From assembly GCA_900491605.1 (NCBI GenBank), contig UESW01000115.1, forward strand, positions 22,576 to 86,575: DNA of 64,000 nucleotides. Direction: 5' to 3'. Position 1 is the stretch's first letter; the number at the start of each line of letters is the position of its first letter. The notes under the pieces were generated by a model. It was given only the letters and a program-made list of their open reading frames with translations, was not told where the DNA came from and ran no database searches. Below are positions 24,196 through 35,706 of this stretch, piece by piece. The position numbers were made by a program, and so were the translations under genes. The stretch is from Calamus simplicifolius (taxonomy: Eukaryota > Streptophyta > Magnoliopsida > Arecales > Arecaceae).

Positions 24196-26418
24196 CTATC
24201 ATCTTAATTTTTAAATTTTATTTACCGATGCATTCAGGTATGCATCAGTTGATGCCAGAGTTCAGATGTAAAAATTTTGTAATCATCTTTCTTTCACCTT
24301 ATACTTCTTCTTCTTTCTTCTTTTTCTTCTTCTTCTTTTCCCATCAAAAGCAAATCCCTACTTTGAACAAAAGAAAATAGACGGAAAAGAAGAACGAAGC
24401 CTTCTTTGCCCCCTCCCAACCTGATCAATTTCCTGTCTCCAACCGACTTCTTCAACCATCCATTTTGCATAATTTCATCGACAATGCCTCCCCTACAACA
24501 TCCTGCATCCCATGCATCCAAACATCTCCAACCCTTTCTTCCCTTCCTTCTCCCACCCCCTGCGTTGAAAGCACATCTTTGATCACCGTAAACTTTTTCT
24601 TCTTCCTCCTAGCCCAGTGCCAAAGCTCCAAGGCCTCGTTTGGGGCTCCGACATGGGAACGACCCATCTCAGCTCATCCTAATCTTTGCCCAATCTAGGC
24701 TTACGAAAATTTATTCTCGCTAAAGCCGAGTTGCCAAGTACTTATAATGATTAGGGTTGGTGAGCAGCTCCAGTCGTTGCATCCGGCCAACTGCAACCCA
24801 ATCTATTATGAATAGCCAACATCTCCGTAATTACCACATCACTGATTTGCTGCCGTAGCTTGTCACTACCTCGGACCCTATTCCAAGGCCGTGTCTCGCT
24901 GCTCTCAGCTATGCCATCGGACACATTCCAGGACTTCCATCGACTTCGACAAACCTTGAAGACTCCATTGGCAACCAGCGTCGGCCAAACTCGATCAGGC
25001 AATGCGGATATATGATCTTTTAGTACGAGAGAAATATGAAAGGTGACAGAAAAATTTAAAAGAGATGACAGATATCAGAGTTATGAGAAGTTGCTAATTG
25101 AAATAGTTGAAATGTATGTGGTTTGCTTTGATTAATTTAAAAAATAATCATAGGCATGACGATCTTTGTATGGAGATGGAAGGAAACGATTGAATCCTAA
25201 ACCATATGCATTGAATTTCCCTCTATTTTGATGGAGACGAGCACACTGATTGGATTTTTTTGGATAAAATAGTTTTGTAAGTTTAATCTTACTTCAGAGA
25301 CCTGGAAGGTTATCAATGCCTCTTTTTCCCGTAAAAAAAGAGGCATTATTGGTGGATTGAAATGTGGTGGCTAACTTGATCAAAAGGTCGAGTCTAGAGT
25401 TAAACTATATGTCCTTAAGACCAATTCATTCCACACAGGTGCTTACGATTTGTGATGATTGTTTTTCAGAATACAACGGTCTTTTTCTGATGAAAGCAAC
25501 ACTACTATCCACCAAAACAGTGAATCAAGAATGCTATACTCTTTTGAATTTAGAATATACAAATGCCTAAGGAATTGTTTGATGCTTTGGAATGCTGATG
25601 GAAGGTCCTTTTATAATCCAAAGTGTCTATTGGAAGCACCTTTACAGGTTTGTTCTACACCGTATAATCAAACTTGATTTGATCGGGTGTAATGAAGAGA
25701 CTTGAAGGAAGAGATTTATTAGCATTTGATACACTGATTCATTATCGTGATTTGATGATCACGCAGTAAACTTTTTCTGGATACGTTAATTAACAGATCA
25801 TCGTATCGTTGAAACAAAATATTCATGAATCAATGTATCTTGAAGAAGTTAATTGTGTGATCATTAGATCATGATAATAAATCAGCGTATAAAAGGCTGA
25901 TAAATTCTTTTTTTCAAGTCTCTTTATCACATCCGATCAAATTAAGTTTGATCATATGGTACATTCTACATGTATTAGAACGATCTTTTGAAGTGTGAAA
26001 CATGGTCTATCTTAAGTTATAGCCATATTGACTAGCCACAATAGTTGCTCAAAGTAACACCTTTACTTGATTTTATAGGCCTTACAAGGTTTTGGAAAAA
26101 AGTGGATTAGTTGTTTATTGGCTTAACTTACCTCTTTGGTCTAAAGTTTATCTTGTCCTTTACGTATCTAATTTGAAAAGGTGGGTTGGTCTTGAAATGA
26201 TGTGTCTGCATAATTACTTAATTTTTGTAAAGATTAAAAGCTTTAGATACATTATATTGCCATCCTGGATCGTAGGATGTTAAGGAAATATGTAACTACG
26301 GTATTGATCGTAAGATGGTAATGTTATTTATGGGCAATGGCTGCCTGCGTCACGGTCGTGTCGGTAAAAATAATAAGTTATATAATTTTCTCAATAACTC
26401 CTATTTATTAGTCATCTT
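24196..26418. other. spacer, no gene recognised
   Basis: Contains a CT-rich tract at about 24301-24350 and AT-rich sequence from 25020 on. Frames at 24465-24698 (+) and 24751-25002 (-) have a mildly coding look but no domain I recognise and no clear splice context. They could be pieces of an old gene, which I cannot support. Confidence 0.45.
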
Positions 26419-26464
26419 TTTTTTTTTTTAGTACAGACGGACGATCATACTACTTTAATTTGAG

Positions 26465-29400
26465 TCAGCCCAGATATATCAAAGTACAATATTTGATTAA
26501 AAACAGTAAGACAGGAGCCACCCTGTACCCAGACCCTAAAACCAACATGCTGAGCAACCGCTGCCGTAACCCAATCAGCCTCAGCATTGGCTTCACGATA
26601 AACATGACGGACCTAGACACTGACAGCATCCCGCAAAATAGCCCAAATATCGAGGAGCAGGGGATTAACTGGAGCAAGAAAGCAGCTATCCTTTTGTATC
26701 CAGCGGATAACTGTAAGAGAATCACCCTAAATAATTAGGTTAGAAACATGCAGGATCCTAATAGCATAAAGAATACCAGCCCAGGCTGCATAGAGCTCAG
26801 CGAGAGGGACCGAGGAATCAAGACTACCAAACCCGCCAACCGCCAGCAAATCACCACCAAGCCCTCGAATCACAAAAGCAGATCCTGCAAGCCTTTCTCG
26901 AACACTCCCGTCAAAATTAATTTTGAAAAATCCTGGAGGGGGGGCTCCCAAGAGATGAAGACTGTATGCCGGTCCGCTACCGTAGCAGCAGGGGATCCCC
27001 AGTGGCCAAGACTGCCAATCACAGGAGCATTACAAAGAAGAGAGAAATCAGCCGACAAAATCCTGGCTTTCTGAACAATCCTGAAGGAAGAAATGGACTC
27101 ATCAGAAAAAAATGAGATGATTCCGTGAAAGCCGTAAGCAGTCGTAGCCCATAGGCCAATCTTATGCTGTCTACCCTTCCGAAGAATATGCAAAAAACTG
27201 GATCGTAGAGAGCCCACAGCATCAGATCTACAGTCATAACCCACACTCTGCAAGATCCCCCTGACTCTGGGACAAGAAAAGATGACACGGTCGGTAGTTT
27301 CGTCCTCCTGACAACACAAAGGGAAAATAGTCGGGATGTGAAGACCCCTACCAGAGAGGTTGGAGCAGGTCGGAATACAATCCCACAATAGCTTCCAAAC
27401 AAAAAGCTGAATCCTGGGATGAATAGGGAGTTTCCAAACCCAAGCAGCTTCCATCACACAATGCGAAGGAGGTCAATAGATACACATCAAGTCTCTGGAA
27501 GGGGCCGAAGGCATGCAGGATCTGCGCCATAATCTGATATCAGTCACATTCCCTTGAATAAGCGGAATAGCAAGGATCCGACGGGCAAGCTCCTCACCAA
27601 AAAATAAGGTAACTGTAGGGAAGTGCCAACCGGAGGAATCTTGGGAGATCAATTCCTTAACCCTCATACTGTTGGGGGTATCAATGCTAATGAAAGTAGG
27701 CCACCGAGAGAGGGGAAGGTCAGCAATCCACCTATCATGGAGAACATCAACCAAAGAACCATCACTTATCATCTATGAGGTGTTAGCCATGATAGTTGGA
27801 GCACGAGAACAGACCTCCTTCCAAAAAGAGGAATACCCACGGGATGACTGATAGTCCATAGAGGGGTTCCAGTCCCCGTATCTAGCCCGCATGAAAGAAC
27901 TCCAGAAATAGTATGGATCAAGTAAAAAACGAGATGCATGACGAGCAAACAGAGCCTCTCTCCGAACAACTAGAGACTGAATACCGAGGCCACCTTCATG
28001 TATAGGCAAACAAACAGTATCCCAAGCCAATAGATGAGTACCATGTCCATCCTGCATAGAGGCCCACAAAAAGTCCCGAAAACATCGTTCGATCCTCCTC
28101 AAACAAGTAATCGGGATAGCAGAATTGAAGAGTAGGTGCAGAGGAAGAGAAGTTAGAACTGATCGAATAAGGATAATCCTCGCCATCATAGATAACGAAG
28201 TGACATGCCAACCATCAATACGATCATGAACCCACCGAACAATATCACCATAATCACTGATGCGGGGACATCTTCCCGTGATAGGAATCCCAAGGTACTG
28301 AAGACGATCAGCTTGACTGAATATGCCCAAAGTCTGGAAAATGGCTTCCTTAGTGTTTCTTCTGGTTTTCGGGCTAAAACAAATCATAGACTTATTGAGA
28401 TTAACCTTTTGACCAGAAGCCTGACAATAATTCTGAATGATAGAATCAAAAATGGACGCATTCCGAATAGTAGCTTGCCCCAGCAAAATACAGTCATCAG
28501 CGTACAAAAGATGTGAAACCGAGGGACCAAGGGGACCTGCCATGAAGGGGGCAATGCGACAGTCATTCTGTGCCTGATGTAACGCACGAGAGATGCCCAG
28601 CAGCTAATATGAATAAAAAGGGGATAAAGGGCACCCCTGCCGAAGGCCAACAGTAGACTGGAAGAAATCAGACTGACTGCCATTAATAATCAAAGAGAAT
28701 GATGACGACCGAATGCAAACCATAATCCAATCAATGAAGAGTCTATCAAACCCAAATTCAAGGAGAGTATGAGACAGAAAACCTAGCTCATCCTGTCATA
28801 TGCACGTTCCATATCTAGCTTGATAGCCATAAGACACTGTCTGGCATAGGCTTTCTGAAGATCATACATGAATTCTTGGGCAATAATAACATTATCTGAG
28901 ATGCTACGCCCTTTAATAAAAGCCCCTTGCTCATCAGAGATCAGACGGGGAATCACCACCTTCAGATGGTTGACTAATATACTGCACAAACCTTGTACAA
29001 GGTAGTATACAAACTGATGGGCCTATAGTGCTGGGGCATAGAAGTGTCAGAACGCTTGGGCACAAGAGTAATGAGAGTCCTATTCCACTTCGCAAGCATG
29101 GACTTGGAATGGAAAACAATCTGGATAGCCTGAACCACCTCAGTAGCAACAATAGTCCAATAATGCTGGAAGAAGAAAGGCGGGAACCCATCTGGCCCGG
29201 AGCCTTATCAGGCCTAAGATCCCAAAGAGCTAGCCGAATCTCCTCCTCAGTGATTGACCTGACAAGAATGTCGTTCTCCAGAGCAGTAACCTTCTTCAAA
29301 GAAGAGACCTGCTGAACCGGATCACCAACACCAGAATGCTCCGTCCACCTGGACTGAAAGAACTGGAAAAGACGATCACGTATAACATGAATATCCTCCT

Positions 29401-30565
29401 GAGAACCCCCATCCTCATCCACCAAGCGCCTAATCCGATTAGCTGCATGGCGCTTCAGAGTAGTCTAATGAAAAAATTTGGTGTTTCTATCCCCTTTCCG
29501 AATCCACTGGACCCTAGACCGCTGCCTCCAAAAGGTCTCCTGCTGCTGAAGGAGAGAATGATGTATAGCAAGCTTAGCTCGGAGAGCAGAGAGATCAACA
29601 TCAGATAGAGAACCATCCTGATCTTCCCTGGTCTGAAGATAAGCAATATCAGCTTCCACTCCCTCAACTTGCCTCAGAATATTCCCGACATCCACTCTGT
29701 TCCATCTAGACAACCTGCGCCTGAGAAGCTCAAGCCGCCTAGAAAGTTTATAAATAGCATTGCCTCTAACCGATAAATGCCAAACCTGAGAGATAATAGA
29801 CTGAGCCGAGGAATAGGAGGACCAGAATTGCTCGTACCGGAACTGCCTACACACCTGAGTGTTAACCTCAGTAGAGACCAATATGGGGCAGTGGTCTGAG
29901 GCAATCCTAGGAAGATGAGTAATAGTAGTCGAAGGGAACTTAAGAAGCCATTGGAAAGATGCCAAAGCTCTGTCCAATCTCTCCCACACACGAGCAGAGC
30001 CATGGCGATTATTACACCAAGTGAACTGGGGACCCGAGGATTCCAAATAAAGCAATCCAGCGGATGAAATGAAAGATCTGAACTCAGAGATCTCAACTGA
30101 ACTACCGACTTGTCTTCCACCTCTCTTCTCATTCGCCCCAATGATACAGTTAAAATCACCAGCAACCAAAGCAGGAAGGCCATGCCGAAGAAGAGAAAGG
30201 AGTTCAGCCCATAAAACTCTCCTTTACCGGAAGTCAATGCTGGCGTAGACTCCAGATAGAAGCAAGGGGTCAGAATTCCCCTCGGAGACAACAAGAGACA
30301 CCTGCTGATTACATTGATGAAATGCATCCATTCTGATGGAGGAATTGCGCCAAATAGCTAAAATACCTCCCGACAGGCCCACAGACTCCATCGCATAAGA
30401 AGACCAAGTTCGGTCAATCTGTCTCCTAAAAGACACCAAGCTGTCCCCCAATAGACGGGTCTCCAAAAGAACACAAATATCAAAATGATGAAGCTGAACC
30501 AATCTCGCAAAAGAGGCTCGAAACGAGGGTTTCCGAGCCCCTCTAACATTACATAGAAGAATCTT
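26465..30565 (-). pseudogene. LINE-3 ORF2: endonuclease, reverse transcriptase, RNase H
   Basis: ORF2 nicks DNA and copies the element RNA at the target. Apurinic-type endonuclease: about 30550-29770, with VAGDFN at about 30166 and ASDHCPIL near 29900. Reverse transcriptase: about 29310-28000, with QGAFIKGRSISDN, LDMERAYDRMS and the catalytic YADD at 28493-28504. The zf-RVT domain (HPRIQLFVWK, CCQEDETTDRVIFSC) is at about 27421-27260. RNase H starts at about 26930 with INFDGS (first Asp near 26912) and ELYAAWAGI. At least six frame changes or stops separate the blocks (for example near 29425, 28990, 27770 and 26870), so it is a pseudogene, but long open blocks (256 and 234 residues) suggest moderate age. 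Confidence 0.85.
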
Positions 30566-31874
30566 TATTTAGTCATAGGTGGGCACTGGGACACAGTCGA
30601 GTCCTCCGCCAAACTACAGTTCTCCGTATTACTCCCAGCCTCAATCATCCGGAGACCCTCAACAGAGAGCGAGGAGTCCGAACCCTGCCCCAGAATAGCG
30701 ACCTTCAGACTGGAGACAATAGCCTCATGGCTGCTACCCTCCAATGACATCGGCTGGGGAAGTACAACTTGAGCATCACCCTGACCCTCCGTAGGCTGAC
30801 CACTGGAGCCAGGTTGAGACACAGAGTTCAGGTAACTGACAGCCTGGTTGGTAGATTAACTTTACCCAGAATAGAATTTCCCTTCTTTTAATAGGTTTCG
30901 GGATAACCCGATGAGGTAAAGCCTCTTCCGGCCTAGCTCTCTTCGTAGGACCCGGGTTAACATCCCGACGACCAGAAGAGGAACCGGCCGAAGAATCAGA
31001 ACCTAATATGGTGAAAGGATTATCAGTCTGAACATTCAGGGAACAGTGAGGGCCTTTGGATAAGTTCTGAATATCAGAGAGTGGGTCCTCAACAAAAGAG
31101 CTGAAACCGGCACATTCCATTTGCTGTCCTATTTCAGCTGAAACCAAATTAGAAGCACCGGCACGCTTGGCCTCCAGCGACACAGTGTCCTCCAATGGGG
31201 ACCCAGAAACACTCCCATCTCAAAATTGAGCCAGAGGAGAGGCAAAGGGAGGCGTGGCCATACCAGCTTTAGAAGGATGCTGGCGAGCAGGTTTCGTAGG
31301 GACCTTCCAACCTTCCTTTGTCTGCCCCAATCCAGGATCAGAGGAGCCTGCAGACGGAGCCCAACCGGGAGCAGAGGGACTCGAGGCAGAAGCAACGAAC
31401 GCCGGAGCAGCAGACGGAGGAGGAACGGCAGCGGAAGCTGAAGGCTTCCTCTTCCCTGCCGGCAAAGTCCCAAGAGAACCCTTCCGTTGACGCACAGCCA
31501 CCATCCAAGGCCCGTAGCAGGGGAGCCTCAGGGACGACGAGGAGGCAGCTTGCGGCTCAAGGATGCATGGGCCACGGAGATGCAGGGAGCCACAGCTGCA
31601 GCATATGCCCTCCAATTGTTTATAAACGAACGATTGCCAGAATGGAGCAAAGGATCCCTGCACACGAACACCCGGCCGCAGCAACCGCAGCAGGTCCACT
31701 CTGACAGACCCGAGCGTAGCCTCCTCTGCTCCTCACCACCGTAGGAGGATCGGAGCAAACAAAGCTTCCCGCCGGGGCAAGAATGGATCTGAGGATATCA
31801 TCGGACCAATACTCCAAAGGCAAATTCGGCAGACAAATCCAGATTAGGGCCGAAGAAACAGAGTCGATGGCTGG
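30565..31874 (-). pseudogene. LINE-3 ORF1, C-terminal part with zinc knuckle
   Basis: ORF1 proteins bind the element RNA. This part begins at the LTR-B junction with IDSVSSALIWICLPNLPLEY, the second half of a DUF4283-type domain. After a frame change near 31700 it continues through YKQLEGICCSCGSLHLRGPC (31620-31550), a CCHC-like knuckle whose usual His is kept within the SLHLRG stretch. A Pro/Ser-rich low-complexity tail follows, ending at MTK and a stop at 30565, just where ORF2 begins. Confidence 0.75.
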
Positions 31875-33365
31875 TGATGACGCCAAATCACCGGCCTCGA
31901 GCGTGCGGTCGTCTTCTCCAGTGAGCTCCTCGCGCCTACAAGCAAGTCCCGGGGACCGGAGGGGGCCCCAGCGGGACCTCCGATGCTCAAGTCAGTGGTC
32001 TAGGCATCAGCCGTGAGCTTGAGGAAGCTCGAAAGAGAAAAAGAGAGAGAGGCCCAGAGAGGAGCTCCCTCTGTGTGAGCGTTTAGGAATGTTATGAGTG
32101 TGTTACCTCCTCCCCCCTGGTCGAGGTCCCTCTTACCTTTTTAAAGATGCCTGGAATCCATGGGCTTGGGGCGTGATCACTTGTCAGAGCATTAATTGAT
32201 GGCAGTACAGTGGAGCTTACCTCCATATGACGTGTCAAGCTGTAGGCCGTGTCCTGTCAGAGTAGGTGGTCGCAGGGCATGGCCGATCGTTACGGCACTT
32301 GCCAAACATGTCCCCTACGTCACCTTTTTGGTTGTCCTATGTGGACAGTGATGGGTGACAAAGTTAGTCGTGTGGGTCCTAAGGTACAGCCGTTGGGGGA
32401 GACGGATGATGTTGAGTTGAAGCCAACTGTCCCTCGTAGAGTGTTGAGTATGTAGTGCTTGCGTGGCCCAGCTCATGCCCTTGGATGAGCTTGCATGGCA
32501 CTGTTCACGTACAAGGCTCCGTTCACTTACTTGCATGGCACTGTTAACGGCGAGGGAGCTTGGCAGCCGTCGGGGTTCGGCCTTGGAGGTGTTGCCCCTG
32601 GAGGGGTCGGCCCAGGAGGGGTCGGCCCTGGGAGGTCAGCCCTGGAGGGGTCAGCCCTGGGGGAGGTCGGCCCTGGAGGGGTCGGCCCTGGGAGGTCGGC
32701 CCAGGGGGGGTCGGCCCTGGAGGGGTCGGCCCTGAGAGGTCGGCCCTGGAGGGGTTGGCCCTGGAGGGGTCGGCCCAGGAGGGGTCGGCCCTGGGAGGTC
32801 GGCCCTGGAGGGGTTGGCCCAGGAGAGGTCGGCCCTGGAGGGGTCGGCCCTGGGGGGTCGGCACAGGAGGGGTCGGCCCTGGAGGGGTCGGCCCTGGGAG
32901 GTCGGCCCTGGGGGGGTCGGCCCTGGAGGGGTCGGCCCTGGGAGGGTCGGCCCTGGAGGGTCGGCCCAGGAGGTCGACCTTGGAGTGGTCGGCCCTGGGA
33001 GGTCGGCCCTGGGGGGGTCGGCCCTGGGGGGGTCGGCCCTGGGGGGGTCGGCCCTGGGAGGTCGGCCCCGGGGTTGAGAAGGAGAGCCAAGGCAAGATGC
33101 TCGCGACACTTCTTTCCGTTAAATGCTCTTCAAGCCATTATGACCATTTCTGCACCATTAAAGGCTCTAGCCCATTGACTCGACCGAGCATTAATGACGT
33201 AAGGTGGCCTTTGGGAAACCCACGCACACAACGTGACCTCTTATTCTCTTTCTTCGTTATGACGAGAGCAATGTCGTGGATGGGTGTTGGGAGCTGAGGC
33301 CAAAGGGGGGCTCTGTCAGTTTTCTTCCTTCACGATTCTCTAATGGCGTTGGATCAGCCACATCA
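31875..33365 (-). repeat. LTR-B 3' LTR
   Basis: 1491 bp, TGATG...CATCA termini. Aligns with 35707-37417 except in the GGCC array (32580-33072 here, about 490 bp; about 730 bp in the other LTR). Confidence 0.8.
32580..33072. repeat. 14/15-bp GGCC array in LTR-B 3' LTR
   Basis: More than 30 tandem units of GTCGGCCCTGGAGGG (15 bp) mixed with GTCGGCCCTGGGAG (14 bp). It explains the long Gly/Pro/Arg-rich open frames on both strands, which are not genes. G runs of 3-7 are spaced closely enough for possible G-quadruplexes on the plus strand. Confidence 0.9.
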
Positions 33366-33390
33366 GATGCCCCTCGCCCCTGAGAGGAAG
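33366..33390 (-). other. LTR-B polypurine tract
   Basis: On the minus strand CTCAGGGGCGAGGGGCATC precedes the 3' LTR and is almost the same as the tract in LTR-D (CTCAGGGGCAAGGGGGCATC). Confidence 0.7.
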
Positions 33391-33444
33391 CGGGCCTATC
33401 CCAGCAAGGCGAAAGGGGCGTTACCTCCCAAGTGGCTGATCCTC

Positions 33445-34494
33445 GCCTGATGCAGGGCTTCATGTGCCGACTGGTGTCGGGCTTCACACCTGGCTGTTGC
33501 AGGGTTTCATGTGCCAACTAGTGTCGGGCTTCACACCTGGCTGTTGCAGGGCTTCATGTGCCGACGGGTGTCGGGCTTCATGCCTGGCTGGTGCAGGGCT
33601 TTGGTGCTGACCAGGGTCGGGCTTTTGTTGCTGAGAGCCGGTGGTACACTGCTCTGCCAGTGGTATACTAGGCTTCATGCCTGGCTGGCCCAGGGCTTTG
33701 GTGCCGACCGGTGTTGGGCTTTTGTTGCTGAGAGCCGATGGTACACCGCTCTGCCAGTGGTACACTGGGCTTCATGCCTGGCTGGCCCAGGGCTTTGGTG
33801 CCGACCGGGGTTGGGCTTTTGTTGCTGAGAGCCGGTGGTACACCGCTCTGCCAGTGGTACACTGGGCTTCATGCCTGGCTGGCCTAGGGCTTTGGTGCCG
33901 ACCGGGGTTGGGCTTTTGTTGCTGAGAGCCGGTGGTACACCGCTCTGCCAGTGGTACACTGGGCTTCATGCCTGGCTAGCCCAGGGCTTTGGTGCCGACC
34001 GGGGTCGAGCTTTTGTTGCTAAGAGCCGGTGGTACACCGCTCTGCCAGTGGTACACTGGGCTTCATGCCTGGCTAGCCCAGGGCTTTGGTGCCAACCGGG
34101 GTCGGGCTTTTGTTGCTAAGAGCCGGTGGTACACCGCTCTGCCAGTGGTACACTGGGCTTCATGCCTGGTTGGCCCAGGGCTTTGGTGCCGATCGGGGTC
34201 GGGCTTTTGTTGCTGAGAGCCGGTGGTACACCGCTCTGCCAGAGGTACACTGGGCTTCATGCCTGGCTGGCCCAGGGCTTTGGTGCCGATAGGGGTCGGG
34301 CTTTCGTTGCTGAGAGCCGGTGGTACACCGCTCTGCCAGTGGTACACTGGGCTTCATGCCTGGCTGGCCCAGGGCTTTGGTGCCGACCGGGGTCGGGCTT
34401 TCGTTGCTGAGAGCTGGTGGTACACCGCTCTGCTAGTGGTACACTGGGCTTCATGCCTGGCTGGCCCAGGGCTTTAGTGCTGATGGTACATCGG
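33445..34494. repeat. 97-bp tandem array inside LTR-B
   Basis: The phrase CTTCATGCC recurs at 33673, 33770, 33867, 33964, 34061, 34158, 34255, 34352 and 34449, an exact 97-bp period, with very few differences between units. Shorter related units (about 47-52 bp, CTTCATGTGCCGAC..., CTTCACACCTGG...) precede it at 33445-33600. As 97 is not a multiple of three, all frames stay open and give false proteins. Confidence 0.92.
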
Positions 34495-35687
34495 GCTTCC
34501 GAAACGCCAACACGAGGTTGGTCTTGAAGGCTGATACAAGGTTGGTCTTCCCTGAATAACATTTTTAAGTGTCAATGAAAGAAAACTGTCTTAGGTGCAT
34601 CGTACTTAGCTCTTGTAGCACCCCTGTTTTCCCTATGTGGATTTGAGCATTTCCGCCCGCTGGTGGTCTGCCCCCCACGGAGCCTGGAGTCTGTTGATGA
34701 CTAGCTCCTTTTCGAAATGAAGCTGGGGACCCATCTTTGGAGTGCAGTGAAGAGAGAGATGGGGTCCAGAGTCGGGGACGCTGGAGCGGAGCCACGGACA
34801 AGAGTCGGAGTCGAACTCGGGAGCTAGAGGTCACCGAGGGAAGCCCGAGCAGCCAACGGCCGTTGAAGATGAGCGGCTGGGAGAGTCCGCTGAAGTCGGA
34901 CGGTTAGAAGAGGAGGTTACTAGGAGTTATAGGATTCGGGCAGCCTCGACATTGATTCAAGGTAAGGAGCCCTCCAGCTTCCACGGTCCTTCTCTCTCCT
35001 ATGAAGTCTCATTACGTGCATGGGTGCATGTAATGCATCTGGACGTGGCTGCTTTGGGAGCTTTCACTCGGACCTGGGATGCGGCAGAGAGGAAGAGAAG
35101 CTTGCCTGGCGCTCGGGGATGTGGTGCCAGGAGCATGAAAACGGGAGCCTCCGAGGTTGGATATGAAGCCGAGGCGCTAGCGCCGGGTCTGGAGAAGAGC
35201 CGATGCCTCGGGGCAGAGTCGGGAACCGGAGCCATGGCCGAACCTTCCTCTGCATCGCTGTCCATAAGTGAGAAGGCTGCTTGTGCGGCGAGTGGTGGCT
35301 CTCTAAGCTTTAAGTTGCTGATGGGCTTGATGATGTTGGACCTCTTGCTGGGGAGATTCCCAGCAGGATAAAGGATGGCTGGCTTGGGCAGTGACCAAAG
35401 GGCGAGTAGAAGCTTTTGCTCGTTGTTGCGTGGTCATAAGATGTTGCTTCTAGAGCTTTTGGACAGCCACCATCAATGTTTGGATTTGTAGAATGAGTGG
35501 CAACATGTTCTGTTTGAATGGTCTGAGATAGTGGTGATGATGGAACGAAAGGCTGGCCTCCTGCTGCTCAGCTCGTTGAAGGTGCCCCCCAGCTTAACTG
35601 GTGAAATCTTCACAATCCACCATCTTCACGATCCACCGTTTTGGTAAAAAGGGATGAGGATCTGCAAACTAGCATCGTTGATCCCCC
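34495..35687. other. LTR-B internal region between the array and primer-binding site
   Basis: No gag or pol motif found. Segments match LTR-D in reverse orientation: 34560-34620 pairs with 46124-46198, and 35371-35470 pairs with 45300-45400. This supports common descent of the two elements. An open frame at 34952-35371 has no recognised domain. Confidence 0.6.
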
Positions 35688-35706
35688 CCTTCCTGACGCA
35701 CCAATC
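35688..35706 (-). other. LTR-B primer-binding site
   Basis: On the minus strand GATTGGTGCGTCAGGAAGG follows directly after the LTR end GTCATCA. The same layout (GATTGGCGCACCAGGAAAGG) occurs in LTR-D. Confidence 0.65.

Noticed and set aside
32495..33297. Long Gly/Pro/Arg-rich open frames on both strands (up to 245 residues)
   Set aside because: They are translations of the 14/15-bp array, open in several frames and on both strands at once, with no start context or domain.
33511..34562. Set of about 94-residue open frames on both strands
   Set aside because: They repeat every 97 bp and reflect the minisatellite.
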